From Panorpa germanica (Eukaryota; Arthropoda; Insecta; Mecoptera; Panorpidae), in the NCBI GenBank assembly GCA_963678705.1, contig OY783205.1, positions 28,697,034-28,761,033 on the forward strand: DNA of 64,000 nucleotides. Direction: 5' to 3'. Of the stretch, positions 41,750-53,125 are shown piece by piece. The notes beneath the pieces are model-generated. The model made no database searches. It saw only the letters and a program-made list of their open reading frames with translations, and was not told the DNA's origin. The position numbers and the translations under genes were made by a program. Positions within the stretch are counted from its first letter, which is position 1. Every line of letters begins with the position of its first letter.

Positions 41750-42125
41750 ATATATGTATTTATATATCAAATATTATTTACAGCTATTTCAAGGAACAAT
41801 CAAATTCCAATATTATGTCTGCCTTAGCAGGGTTAAATAAAATAAAAACTTATTATTCTTGACTTGACTTGATTATTTCGACTACCAACAGCTACAAAAC
41901 ATTACCACAGCACTGACCTACTCAACAAATAACTGACGTTAAAATGCATTTCACGTCATACAAATATGGCCAACCATTTCTAGCGCTAAAACTACAATTC
42001 AAATTTTTAATTGCTCCGTCAACATTTAGATATTTAATAAAATAGACACGCCAATACATTTATTAACATCAATTTCAATCAACAATTGAAAAATCGACCA
42101 CTAAAAAATGAGGACACAAGCCCAT
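41750..42125 (-). mobile_element. MITE, GGGCTTGTGTCC family, copy A3 (truncated)
   Basis: An inverted copy of A1. Its terminus AGGACACAAGCCCAT is at 42111-42125. The other end is truncated: similarity begins at about 41750 with TATGTATTTATATATCAAAT, so one terminal repeat is missing. Confidence 0.75.
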
Positions 42126-42856
42126 TTGGTAGAATATGGAATGAGAGACAGTAAAGGCACTAGCTATTAAATTAAAATAATTGCTTTCCGGTAATAACGT
42201 TATAATGCAAAATATGAAAGGCGTAGGAATGTGGCGACCCCATCGCCCGGTGCTATAAGTATAGTATCGCAATTAGCCAGCCCCTTAAGGGATTAACTAT
42301 TTAGGATTTCTTTCTAGATATTATTGTAAAAAGGGTTGTAAACCAGCATTATATTTCAACTAAAATTCATTTGTATCTAGTCAATATTGTACTTTTTTGT
42401 TAATTCAAAATATATATATTAATGTTATTATTACTTACAAGTACATTATTTTAATTTTGACAGGGTATAAATATCTTTCCTTTTAAACTTATTATTATTT
42501 CTATCTCAACAATCTTATAATACTGTCTCACTCTAGCAAACATGAAAGTGATATTAACAACTTCCCACTGTCGAAAACACAAATAACCTCAATAAACTGG
42601 AAATGTCCCCATACTAGGATAATCAGAGAACTGTTTAATGTAAGAGGTCAGATTCAGTAATATTAACAATGCAAAATAGAAATATTTAGTGCTAAGTTTA
42701 TATTATTTATTTGATGTCTTTATTTAAATATTCTTTTCTTCAAGCGACCTTTAGTAATAAATTTCCCCAAAAGGTTTACTGCGATTTATTGATACATCTA
42801 GGGAAATAATTGTGATAGCAATATTTAAGTTATAGAATTCCAGTGAAGGTAATGCC

Positions 42857-45800
42857 ATGCGAAACTGCGGTTGCGACCCAATCAACGATCAGCGGAGCGC
42901 CCTGGGGTCTGCGCCCACGCGGACAGGTACGCTTTATAATTTGTTCGAAATAGAAACAACAGAACATTCTTATATATTTTCTTTTTTATTTCTATTTAGG
43001 GCACTAACCTCACAATTTGAATGTATTTTTCAAGTTTCATCATGTTTTAATACTGTTTTGCAATTCCGTCCTATTGCTTTAGGTCTCCCTAACTTGCTCT
43101 TTTCTTTTAGGTTAGGTCTCCCTAACTTGCTCAATAACTTCTTTTTTCTTCCAGAAATTTAATTTATATGACTTTTTATTAATTTCAAAACTTTGCAATC
43201 GATTTTTAAACTACTTGTTAATAAGCTATCGAGCTCAAATTTTTTACAAACACTCTTTGTGAATGACAATGCGATGTGATGCAATAATACTTCATTAATT
43301 TTAAATTTTAAATACATAATCTACGTTTTTATAATCTTTTATTTCTAAATGAGTTAGGGGCCAGGAACTCAATACGAATTTCAAACATATTTTTTTAATT
43401 TGAACAACGTATAAGTTGATTTCTTGATTTGAACGAAACACCACCAACGCATTTCCTAAGCCAATGGGCAATGAAATGAACAGGCTCAGCAAGCTAGTGC
43501 TAGTGCTAGTGTTGTTATTCGTTATGTGTTATACGTTATACTCGTACATTATGTAGTTGTTGTAGTTGTTGCAATCTGACGACTACGACCACGCGGTCCT
43601 CAGATATCCCGCAGAACACCATGCGAACAACAGACTCTGTGGATATGCAAAATACTTCCAAATGGTGTTTGAGATTCTTGTATTGGATCTACACAAAAAC
43701 TCATATGATTTTAATAAGATCTGAGGCTATGAATCAAGGTGCGACTTTTACACCTGTGATTTTGTATTTTTATATGTAGTATCTGTCAAATAAACGCGGT
43801 CGCGTCACGTCGTATTGTTATTAACTAAATAATTATTTAAATTTTATTAAGTGTCATATTAAGAGGTATTTGCAAATGTTATTTAAAAATTAGTGATTTC
43901 AAATTGTTGTTATAGTTAAAAAAATTAATATATTACATTTATTAAAGTGTTTGTGTCGAAAACGTGTGTAATTTGTTGTGATTTATCATATAAAATTACG
44001 TAAATATTCTTCCCTTTTTGGCAATTGTGATTAAATCAATATAATGAAAATTTGACATTTTTATTAAATTATTTTAACAATCATTGAAGAGTGATAATTA
44101 TAATTTTTCGGATGTTACTTAGAACATAATTGTAAATATTTAAAAATTCACTGAGTTTTCGTTTTAATTTTAGGTTTTAACCTAAAAGCTTTATCATGTT
44201 TTAGCTTGTGAAATCATGTTTCGTTTGTCAGTAATATAATTTATTTAATATCCTACATACTACATTATAATGTTCCAGGTGTATATTTATATGTATATTG
44301 TTCTATATTGTATGTGTATTGTCCTATATGATAATTACCTTACCTTAGTTTACTTTACCTTACCTTCCTTTCCTTACCTTATCTTACGTTGATGTTACGT
44401 TGACGTTGACGTGAGCTTGACGTTACGTTGATGTGACGTTCCGTTGACGTGACGGTGACGTTCTGTTGGCGTTGACGTGACGGCGGCGTGACGTTGACGT
44501 TCCGTTGACGTGACGGTGACGTGACAGTGACGTTCCGTTGACGTAACGTTGACGTGACGGTGACGTTCCGTTGACGTGACGTTACGTTGACGTGACGGTG
44601 ACGTTCCGTCGACGTGACGTTGACGTTCCGTTGACGTTCCGTCGACGTTCCGTCGACGTGACGGTGACGTTCCGTTGACGTGACGTTGACGTTCCGTTGA
44701 CGTGACGTTGACGTGACGGTGACGTTCCGTTGACGTTCCGTTGACGTTCCGTTGACGTGACGGTGACGTTCCGTTGACGTTACGTTGACGTGACGGTGAC
44801 GTTCCGTTGACGTGACGGTGACGTTCCGTTGACGTTACGGTGACGTTCCGTTGACGTTACGTTGACGTGACGGTGACGTGACGTTGACGTGACGGTGACG
44901 TTACGTTGACGTTCCGTTGACGTTACCTTACCTTACCTTACCTTGCCTTACCTTACCTTACCTTACCTTACCTTACCTTACCTTACCTTACCTTACCTTA
45001 CCTTACCTTACCTTACCTTACCTTACCTTACATTACCTTACCTTACATTACCTTACCTTACCTTACCTTACCTTACCTTACATTACCTTACCTTACCTTA
45101 CCTTACCTTACCTTACCTTACTTTATCTTACCTTACCTTACCTTACCTTACCTTACCTTACCTTAAGTTTCCTATAATAATTTACTTAATTTACCATACT
45201 TAACAAACTTCAAAATATAAATCATTTGGGCAATGAAATATATTTTGGGATATACTAAAAAGTTCTTCGATCCTTAGAGGACTGTAGGACTTAGATCCTT
45301 TGTGTAGATCAGTAAAATCAGTACACAAATTAAGGCTTAGCCTAGCTATCATACTCGTACTGTGATATTAAAAGTTGTCGTCTTGTATTTGAACAAATTA
45401 TGCAATCTAGAAGTCAAGATATTTGTTAAGAAATATCTTATAATAAATTGTTGATTAATAATTCTCGTAGCATGATGTTTTGACATGATTTGTAAACCGC
45501 GAACACGGATCTGTTCTGTCTGTGCGTTTGTCCGTCGGTCACTTCACTGTACTTACCTGTGTACACACCTGTGCACCGTCGCCCACGTGGATTTTGAAAT
45601 TCAATTTTTAATGATTTATGAATGTGTATATAAAATATGTATGTATTATAGCATATATATTTAAAACACCGATAAAAGAATTATAATTGAGAAAAAATAA
45701 ATATGTACTTCGAACTTTTACGAATTAAAAGTTATAGACCAAAAAGTAAAAATTACGGGTTTTCAGAAAATTCAGAGAAAAATTCGAGTACGCCAAAATT

Positions 45801-48800
45801 CTTATAAGTTTTTTCTCTACAAAATAAGCAATTTTCAAGAAAATGGGATGAGCCGTTTTCGAGCCACCATACGCTGGAGCATATAATCATATAAATATAC
45901 ACTTGGAAAATTATAATATAGGATATTTCTATTAATGTAAATGTGTTCTCAGTATGATCTTCAAATTTCCTTATCACTAACCGTAGAATTATAATTCTAT
46001 ATCATTGACGACTACATAAACTTTGTATTTTTTCAAATGGATGACAGGACAGGATGATGCTGTAATTAACGTAATGGACTATCTGTTGAGATAAATGAAC
46101 CAGAAAAGTAGGAGAGGGAAAATATGGATACCGTCTTATTGGTGAGTTTGTCACGATTGTTGTAAACCTTACCTGAATATCTCTAAAACTGTATTACATA
46201 TTGGTATTGTTGACTGTCAGTACCTTAGATGACAATTTATTATCATTAGTCACAATATTTTATGACTTATTAAGGTAGACATTTTTGTTCGAATCATCAT
46301 CGAATGTTTATTTAGACCTTCCCGGCTACAAATTAACATTTCTCTTATATAACAGAGTGTAAATGAAATGCATAATCAAACGTCAGATGCTACTTACAGC
46401 TGCCTCGAACAACAAATAATGTTTTGATAATATAAAGATGGTATACAAAGATAAATCAAATCGATTACTTATTGTTCTACAGATTTAATATTAACATTGT
46501 GACGACGATATAAGTCGTAAACAAAAATTCTAATTTTAAATACGAAAAAAAAGAACGACAAATCCACTGATAAAATTACGCAGACTTTCTTCATTTAAAC
46601 TGCAGTTTTCTGCATTGTTTTAGCTATACCCTATACAGTTGTCGGTAGATTCTAATCTTAATTAGAATCAAAATAAACGATTCTAATAAAGTTTTTTGTA
46701 ATTATGTATTATAATACAAGAACGAAGACTCGAATATAGTCGTAGTTTGTTATGCAAACACATTGATCATGCTACTGTTTTAGTATACATTACATTATTA
46801 CAACAGCCACGCCTAGTGCAGCGATAGAAATAGTTACAAAAACCTTGTTATTGTCTAGAAATCCTAGAAAAGAATACGAGTATACTGAAACAGTGCGGAA
46901 GCTGTATAGTTAGTATTGTATATCTAAATACCAGGGGGCAGAGGGGGGAAGCTGAGCTGAGTAACTGAGTAAAGGAAGGAGATGGATTTAGGATTGAAAA
47001 AATCCCCACCCGCAAGTTCCGGCGGAATGACTTTCAGCGTTTAGCTTTTGAGGAAGATGTCAATGAAGTCAACAAGAAATAAATTCAAGTTATTTTAAAT
47101 GGGCTTATGTCCTCATTTTTTAGTGGTTGATTTTTAATTGTTGATTGAAATTGATGTTAATAAATGTGTATTGGCGTGTCTATTTTATTAAATATCTAAT
47201 TGTTGCCGGAGATATAGCAATTAAAAATTTGAATTGTAGTTTTAGCGCTAGAAATGGTCGGCCATGTTTGTATGACGTGAAATGCATTTTAACGTCAGTT
47301 ATTTGTTGAGTAGGTCAATGCTGTAGTAATGTTTTGTAGCTGTTGGTAGTCGAAATAATCAAGTCAAGTCAAAGAATAATAAGTTTCTATTTTATTTAAC
47401 CCTGTTACGGCAGACATAATATTGGAATTTTATTGTTCCCTGAAATAGCTATAAATAATATTTGATATATAAATACATATAGAAGAGATTTATGAGCTGT
47501 AAGATTGCATATGCATTTGGAATGTGTACAACGTTAAATCCTTTTAATAATTAAAGAGAAAAAATGACTTTTTTAATTATTAATATCTCCTGAAATATAA
47601 GGAGTTATTAAAAAATAATTTGGACATTTGAGGTTCTAGTAACCCACTTTATCAATATATAGAACTGTTTTATAGAAATTAAGACATAGGACACAAGCCC
47701 ATTGTATCAGTAGTTCAATGTTTGCTCGGGTGAAATATATATTCTTTTCAACTTCAGTGTTTTTGAAACTTAGTCCATCAAGTTCATCTAATGCGTAACA
47801 AGACTCAATTTCTCAAGGCATCAGAGCTACTCGTACAAATCGTAGTGAAGTGTAGTCTATATTTCTATAGTTAGAATAAAGTAAAACCTCTTAGCGCCTA
47901 TTGCTATCTACCATCTACCATCTACAACTTGTATTAACAAAATCCGACGCCGACGGTTTGTGTAGGTTAAATATAGAAGGGAAGAGAACCGCGGCGCGAT
48001 ACTCGCTGTTCGTTGTACGTTGTACGTTGTACGTTGTACGCTGGGAGATGAAGAGGGCCAACGCGGTGGCCGTCTACTACCAAATAAGGTGCAATCTCAA
48101 ATTTCTAGCGGTCCGCCAAATTAAGAATATGTACCACTGTAAACGAAAAGTACGCTCGCACGCTAGCAGTCACGTTGTGGCTTCTTGATTCTTAAATCCT
48201 ACGATATTCACCATTTAAATAAACGTAACAAGTTTAAAAAAGGACAGAAGCACAACGAATTTCATGATTTCAAGAGAAACGGATAATTCGATCTGATTGA
48301 ATAAATAAGTATTCGCCACGGAAGCAAAGAATACAATCATTTGGAACATTTGGAAAGTGTTCACTGTACTAATACGTTATAGAAAAAACACAAAACATGG
48401 AGTTATAGTTCAAATTACGAGAGTTCGGCGGCGACTCATACTTAAAACAAGTTGTGGGGTATAAACTGCCGATATAACTAAAAAGCACTGACTTACTTAT
48501 TTTTCTATAATGTATATAGAAAGAAATAAGATAAAAATCATGTTTTAAGTATAAGTCGCCGCTGTACTATCGTGATTTGGATTATACCTTACATTCATGT
48601 AATATTTTACTTAAGCAAAACCTAACAATAGTTCATGATCTCAAATCATTTAATACTTCAAAATGGCTTTCAAGACCCTATAATCGTGTGTTGGTAATGC
48701 GCAAAATGGTTGGCTTATTTCTCAATAAACAGTAAAGTAGGTTACAAAACGTTGCTTATTATGTAAAATCCTTTACGTATAGGTAACTTTTGTTATGTTT

Positions 48801-51800
48801 GATAAACCTTAAATACACGTACGTCTGTGTTTTGCTAGTACTATTTTAATCCTACCACCACAAAAATGTGTGGATTATAATAAAGTTCCTATAAACATAA
48901 GCAAATAATTTACGTAAAATTTAAGTAGCACATACGTTTCTGTGTTTTGTGGGAAAATTGAAAATAAAATGAATGATCAGTACTCCGAATATCTCAACAT
49001 AAATATCCTTTGGTTTTTTGAAGCTGTTAGCCGAGCGTTGGTATGTAATAATATGGGTGCGGGCGACGCCAATATTAGACGTTCTCGGCTATTACTGTAA
49101 CCAACAATCGCCTTGTATGGGAGGTAGGCATCATTTGTATCCGCGACGTCCAAAGCCGTCTAAAGCCGTCTAAGCCGTCTAAAACGTACCAAAACTTGCA
49201 TTATTTCAACTATCAACAATAAAACGCTACGCGCAAGACGAAAAAATTTCTTTGGAAATTATAAAAAAAAGTGATTTTCTAATTATCATTTTTAAATCGA
49301 GTTTGAAGTGAAATGTTGATATTTTTTAATAAAATGAAATCTCAATAAATGCCTTTTGAGTTTGTTGTTTGTTTGTTAAAATTGTTGTTTATGTAAATAA
49401 ATTATTGTTATTATTTATTTATTTCATTCATATGTGATTTTATTTTTAAAATATACATTAATTTAAAGTGTGGTTAATAATTGTGCTGCTATTAGTTAAA
49501 TTTTATATAAATGTTGCCGGAAACCAATTTCGAAGGTGAATATTTTTATAATTAAATTAATAAATAGTTTTTCAATTATTTGAAATATTTGTTGTGTATT
49601 TATATTTCCATGTTAGTTCTATATTGAAATTCGTTCTTAAAATTTTATTACGTTTATTACACAATAATTTAGCTAACATTTAATTACATATGTATCATAA
49701 ATAATAATAGATATTTGATGTAACTAAAGTATATCTCAAACATTTCATCGTCCGGGTTATTTACAAATGCATTAGACAAATTATACACGCAATATATATT
49801 GAAATCTTTGAGTTTATGTAACTTTAAAATAACATTTCTTTTACAATTTTGAATTGATTATATAATAACTTTGATATTTTTTTATTATTTAATTAAATTT
49901 CTCATTTTTATGAGAGAAATATTATTTTACAATTAGTTTATCTATTCTATTATTTTCCATAGAAGAAATTAATTTTAGTTTTAAACACTTTTGATATTCA
50001 TTTTGTAAATTATGGGAATAAAATGTAAGTGACGTAATACAAGTGGATAAAATATGCTTTTAATAATGACGTAATTAAATCCAGTACTTATATAACATCT
50101 TCATTCGCGTCTTCGATTAGCTTACCCCAGAAATTCGAACCAGACCACTAACTTCCAATAGAGACAGCATTGCTATATGAAAAACTATACAACAATTTAT
50201 TTGGTTTTTCAGCTGTGGTCAGTATGCAGGATCCACGTGAAGAGTTTGGTCCCCCAGGAGGTGATGATGACGGAGGAGGTGTTGGAAATAACAGCACTAC
50301 GAAAGAAGACAACACAGATGTAACTCATATAAAGATTGGAGAAAAAAAATTAGATCATCCCTCAAGCATTATTATTAAAAGCGAACCTGAAGATCATGTT
50401 GAACTGAGACCAGTTTGGGAAGATAATATCAAATATCCAACGTAAGCACTCTACCAATTACCAAATAATTTGACAAAATCTATCCCCCCAATGTGTACTA
50501 AATCAAACCAAACATGATAAGCATTCAATAATTTTTTTTTTGTTGTTTATAGTAAAATGTATGTTAATTATTACTTTAGCATTAATATGACAAATGCTAA
50601 TTGCACAGTACGAGTAACGTGTACCTGTTTAATCTATGCATATTTCGTAACACTTTATTAAAATCGGACCTGAGCTGTTTTTACTCGTGAGTTGCTATAA
50701 GCTAAACGACTGTCGACTCCACTAAACCAGTGCTTTGTTATCAGCCTGATATATTTGTTTACGATTAAACTTTAACACGTTGTTATTTAATTCATTTAGA
50801 AAGTTGAAAATCCATCCTACGCATATTGGAGAACAATCTTCGCTTATTGACGTAAATCATAGAATATATCAAACTAATAATCAATCAAAAATGTCACATA
50901 AATTTGACTACAACTCAATATCTACTTTTGCAGAGCTAAAGTGGAAGATTGCAATGAAGATTTTCCGCCAGCAACACCGGGATATTTAACGCCGGATTGT
51001 TCCGAATGGCCGACAGCAGTACAGCTGACAGCACCGGTGTCACCGCCAAAACGCAAAGCATCACGAGGCAGAAAACGGGGGCAATGGAAATTAAGGTTTC
51101 ACCATCAAGCGCTTCCACCAGAATATTTGGATCATTATGAAGCTTCCCAAAATGCGGCAGCCTCAAAATCAATAGAAAAAAAATCAGATAAAGTAAGCGA
51201 GTGATTGGTAACTTATTAAAATATTAAATAGTTTATATGATTGATATACTATAGAAATGTTTGATTTTTTAGCCTGTGAAGCCAGAGTTGTCTCCAATGC
51301 CCTCAATAACGGAAGCTACTGGTGAATCCGTTAGAAATTGGCTACAAAGGATGACCGCGATGCAGCAGGACAGCAATGCCGTGCAAGCAGCGGCCGCAAT
51401 GGAAACTGATAGGGAGAGTCCCGAATCAGAGAGGAAACGACGTCCAATATCGCGAGTTGTAAATTACAGTGATTTGCCTTACATGGGGGAGATGACTTTA
51501 GATAATTCTAAACCAAGAAGGGGGCGCAAACCGAAGAAAGCAGATATTTGCCATTTAATTTACAAAAACTATGGCACAATTTTTCCCGGTACGCCAAAAG
51601 GTTTAATGGAAGATGAAAAGAAAAGTTCGAGAAATTTAAGGTATGTTTAACCTGAAGGTAGAATTATTTTTAAGTAGAATTTGTATTTTAAGCGATGTGT
51701 TGTTTTCATAGATCAGAAAATGTTGCCAGTGCCGCACAATCAGCGGCCGCTAGAAGAACAGATGTTCAACACCGTATAATCAGTAGTTTATTAGAAAAAA

Positions 51801-53125
51801 GGTTAACACAAGAATCTCGTCTAGCACAAACTAAAGTTCAACTTCAGGCAAAGGTACCAACAGTCGAAAACGAACCCTTAAATTTATGTGTTCGCGATTT
51901 AAACCTTAGGGTAACCCCACCAAGTCCAAGTTCAAGCAGTGAAGATGACATTCAAATCCTTCGCGATTCCCCAATAAGTACAACTCCTAGAGTTACTTCC
52001 CCAGAAACTGATCAAATGTTAGTAAATAATTTAAAGATTGCATTACCCCAATTCGATTCATCTTTACTAATGCACAAGAAGACAGGCAGCCCGGACACAG
52101 CTCATTCATCCATATCCGGTAGTGATGCAACCACCGGAGCAAGCGGGTATGTCTATTGGCCGGGGGCTAATGTATTCATGCACCCCATGGCGCTATACTA
52201 CCACAAAATGGCTGCAGCAGCTTCATCAGCTTCAGGAAAGAGCTCCCCGTCCTCCCCAACAATACCGTCCCCCCTCACACCGCCAAGTAGAGAACACCAG
52301 AGAATATTAATTCCAAAGCAAATGTCTCAGTTGATGGATTCGGATAAACAAACAGAAACCACAAGTGTTTCCCCAAGCGCAAAAGTTGTAGCTACTCCAC
52401 CTGTGAAACGGAAACGCTCCGCCATCTTTATTCCGCCAATGCCTACGGAAAACAACACGAATCCAGCAACGGAAGTCAGCATTTGTAAGTTTAAATTCAC
52501 TGGCGGTGCAAAACCAAGTTTGCAAGAAAAGAAAATGCTATCAGTGGACTCTGGCGGTAATTTTAGATACTACAGTGGAACTGGTGACAAATCAATGCGT
52601 GGTTATGAATTCTTTCCAAGAGAATCTCTTCAACAACAAGCTGGTAAAGCTGGATCGTCTAATTCCGGTTTATTCTTAAATGCAAGTGGGGAAAAAGTAT
52701 GTACAAGTAGTATAGAAAACCCGGGCCAAGTTACGAACACTATGCCTGTAGAAGTTCCCGTTCCGGTTCCGCTTCCGGTGCCTACGAACCACACACAATC
52801 ACGACAAAGCGATTCAAGCAGACGGAAACGGAAGTCTAGAAGATCGTTGCAGCGGGAAAAACTTGAACAAACGTTTAAAGAAAAGGGTTTTCTGATTCAA
52901 ACGCAGCAGCTGGAGTCTGCGGAAGGAGCTACGTATTGTAAATTTCGTCAATTAAGAAAATTCACAAGATATTTGTTTAGAAGCTGGAAGGATTATCTTC
53001 CTGGAGAGTTACAGGGAATGCCTGGAAATCCTGAAATGGAAATTGGTAATCCAAATATGCCTTCTAGTAGTTTAACACCTGTGCCACAAGATGGCGCATT
53101 GTCAGCATCGCCATCTTCTTTGTGA
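42857..53125 (+). CDS. Uncharacterised nuclear protein with AT-hook-like and CtBP-type motifs, five exons
   Basis: I do not recognise a named gene. Predicted exons are 42857-42926, 50213-50441, 50934-51192, 51273-51640 and 51712-53125, giving 779 residues. The first exon is inferred: a GC-rich 70-bp stretch starting MRNCGCDPINDQRS, ending at a consensus donor (CAG|GTACGC) in the phase that exon 2 needs. Without it, ATG 50224 (MQDPREEFGPPGG) gives 752 residues. Visible features are an acidic Gly/Asp start, VIIKSEPED-like sumoylation context (IIIKSEPEDH), and the basic AT-hook-like runs RKASRGRKRGQWK and PRRGRKPKKADICHLIYKNYG. A CtBP-type motif EPLNLCVRDL, a Ser/Pro-rich middle and a C-terminal block KLEQTFKEKGFLIQTQQLES followed by CKFRQLRKFTRYLFRSWKDY complete it. 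A transcriptional co-repressor is a reasonable guess only. Confidence 0.7.
43079..43132 (+). repeat. 21-bp direct repeat
   Basis: TTAGGTCTCCCTAACTTGCT plus C occurs at 43079-43099 and again at 43112-43132 (33-bp period). Each unit also contains TTAGG facing CCTAA. It looks like a local duplication. Confidence 0.8.
44335..44390 (+). repeat. Degenerate TTACC-type repeat, left flank of the satellite
   Basis: Irregular ACCTTACCTTAG, TTTACCTTACC and TTCCTTTCCTTACC units precede the 11-bp array, so pentamer-type sequence lies on both sides of that array. Confidence 0.65.
44391..44923 (+). repeat. GC-rich 11-bp tandem satellite, GACGTKMCGKT
   Basis: About 48 units of an 11-bp repeat in three interleaved versions: GACGTTCCGTT, GACGTGACGGT and GACGTTACGTT. 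Each unit has two or more CpGs, and TGACG (a CREB/ATF half-site) recurs at nearly every unit. G+C is near 55% against about 30% around it. The array changes abruptly into (TTACC)n on the right. Confidence 0.9.
44924..45165 (+). repeat. (TTACC)n pentamer array
   Basis: About 48 nearly perfect CCTTA/TTACC units with a few CATTA, CTTTA and CCTTG variants. The frames through it encode only Tyr-Leu-Thr-Leu-Pro repeats and are not taken as genes. The unit differs from the insect telomere repeat TTAGG/CCTAA. Confidence 0.95.
47099..47702 (+). mobile_element. MITE, GGGCTTGTGTCC family, copy A2 (longest)
   Basis: It starts ATGGGCTTATGTCCT and ends AGGACACAAGCCCAT. At about 604 bp it is the most complete copy. 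It includes a middle block (TTGCATATGCATTTGGAATG onward) that is missing in A1. Flanks are not a clear TA duplication, so the insertion is old or the flanks have mutated. It is non-coding. Confidence 0.8.
48010..48041 (+). repeat. 7-bp tandem repeat CGTTGTA
   Basis: Four copies of CGTTGTA in a CpG-rich spot (about 47960-48180). The surrounding frame 47901-48188 has no recognisable domain. It may mark a promoter-proximal region inside the large intron. Confidence 0.75.
48560..48955 (-). repeat. Degenerate MITE-like repeat (TGTTTTGC family), inverted copy 4 plus end fragment
   Basis: Read on the minus strand, 48830-48560 starts AGCAAAACACAGACGTACGT, continues GTATTTAAGGTTTATC and CATAACAAAAGTTA, and ends TAAGTAAAATATTACATGAA followed by TGTAA: the same end blocks as the copy at 7381-7645. 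A second, similar end (CAAAACACAGAAACGTATGT) sits at 48915-48955. Confidence 0.5.

Larger units (their letters stand above)
38041..42856. other. Repeat-rich intergenic region
   Basis: Between CFAP276 and the first predicted exon of the CtBP-motif gene. It holds the LINE fragment, MITE copies at 39761-40269 and 41750-42125 (inverted to each other), and a short GGAGCT/GGAACT purine tract near 41479-41502. No coding exon was recognised. Confidence 0.5.
42927..50212. other. Predicted 7.3-kb first intron with satellite and MITE
   Basis: If the first exon at 42857 is correct, this is its intron. It contains a 21-bp direct repeat (43079-43132), the 11-bp satellite and (TTACC)n array (44335-45165), MITE copy A2 (47099-47702), a CpG-rich spot with a 7-bp tandem repeat (47960-48180), an inverted degenerate repeat (48560-48830), and another GC-rich spot with repeated GCCGTCTAA units (49040-49190). 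The GC-rich spots could be alternative promoters; no exon was identified. Confidence 0.4.

Noticed and set aside
44924-45165. Interstitial telomere array
   Set aside because: The unit is TTACC/GGTAA, not the insect telomere unit TTAGG/CCTAA.
44917-45203. Two overlapping open frames of 86 codons encoding Tyr-Leu-Thr-Leu-Pro repeats
   Set aside because: They are translations of the (TTACC)n array; any stop-free pentamer array yields long frames. No flanking gene structure.
47901-48188. 95-codon frame in the large intron
   Set aside because: No domain, repetitive middle from the CGTTGTA array, no supportive splice context.
50170-50212. ATG 50170 as start of the CtBP-motif protein
   Set aside because: It lies in the intron before a strong acceptor (TTTTTCAG at 50205-50212); the peptide LYEKLYNNLFGFSA would be read from intron sequence.
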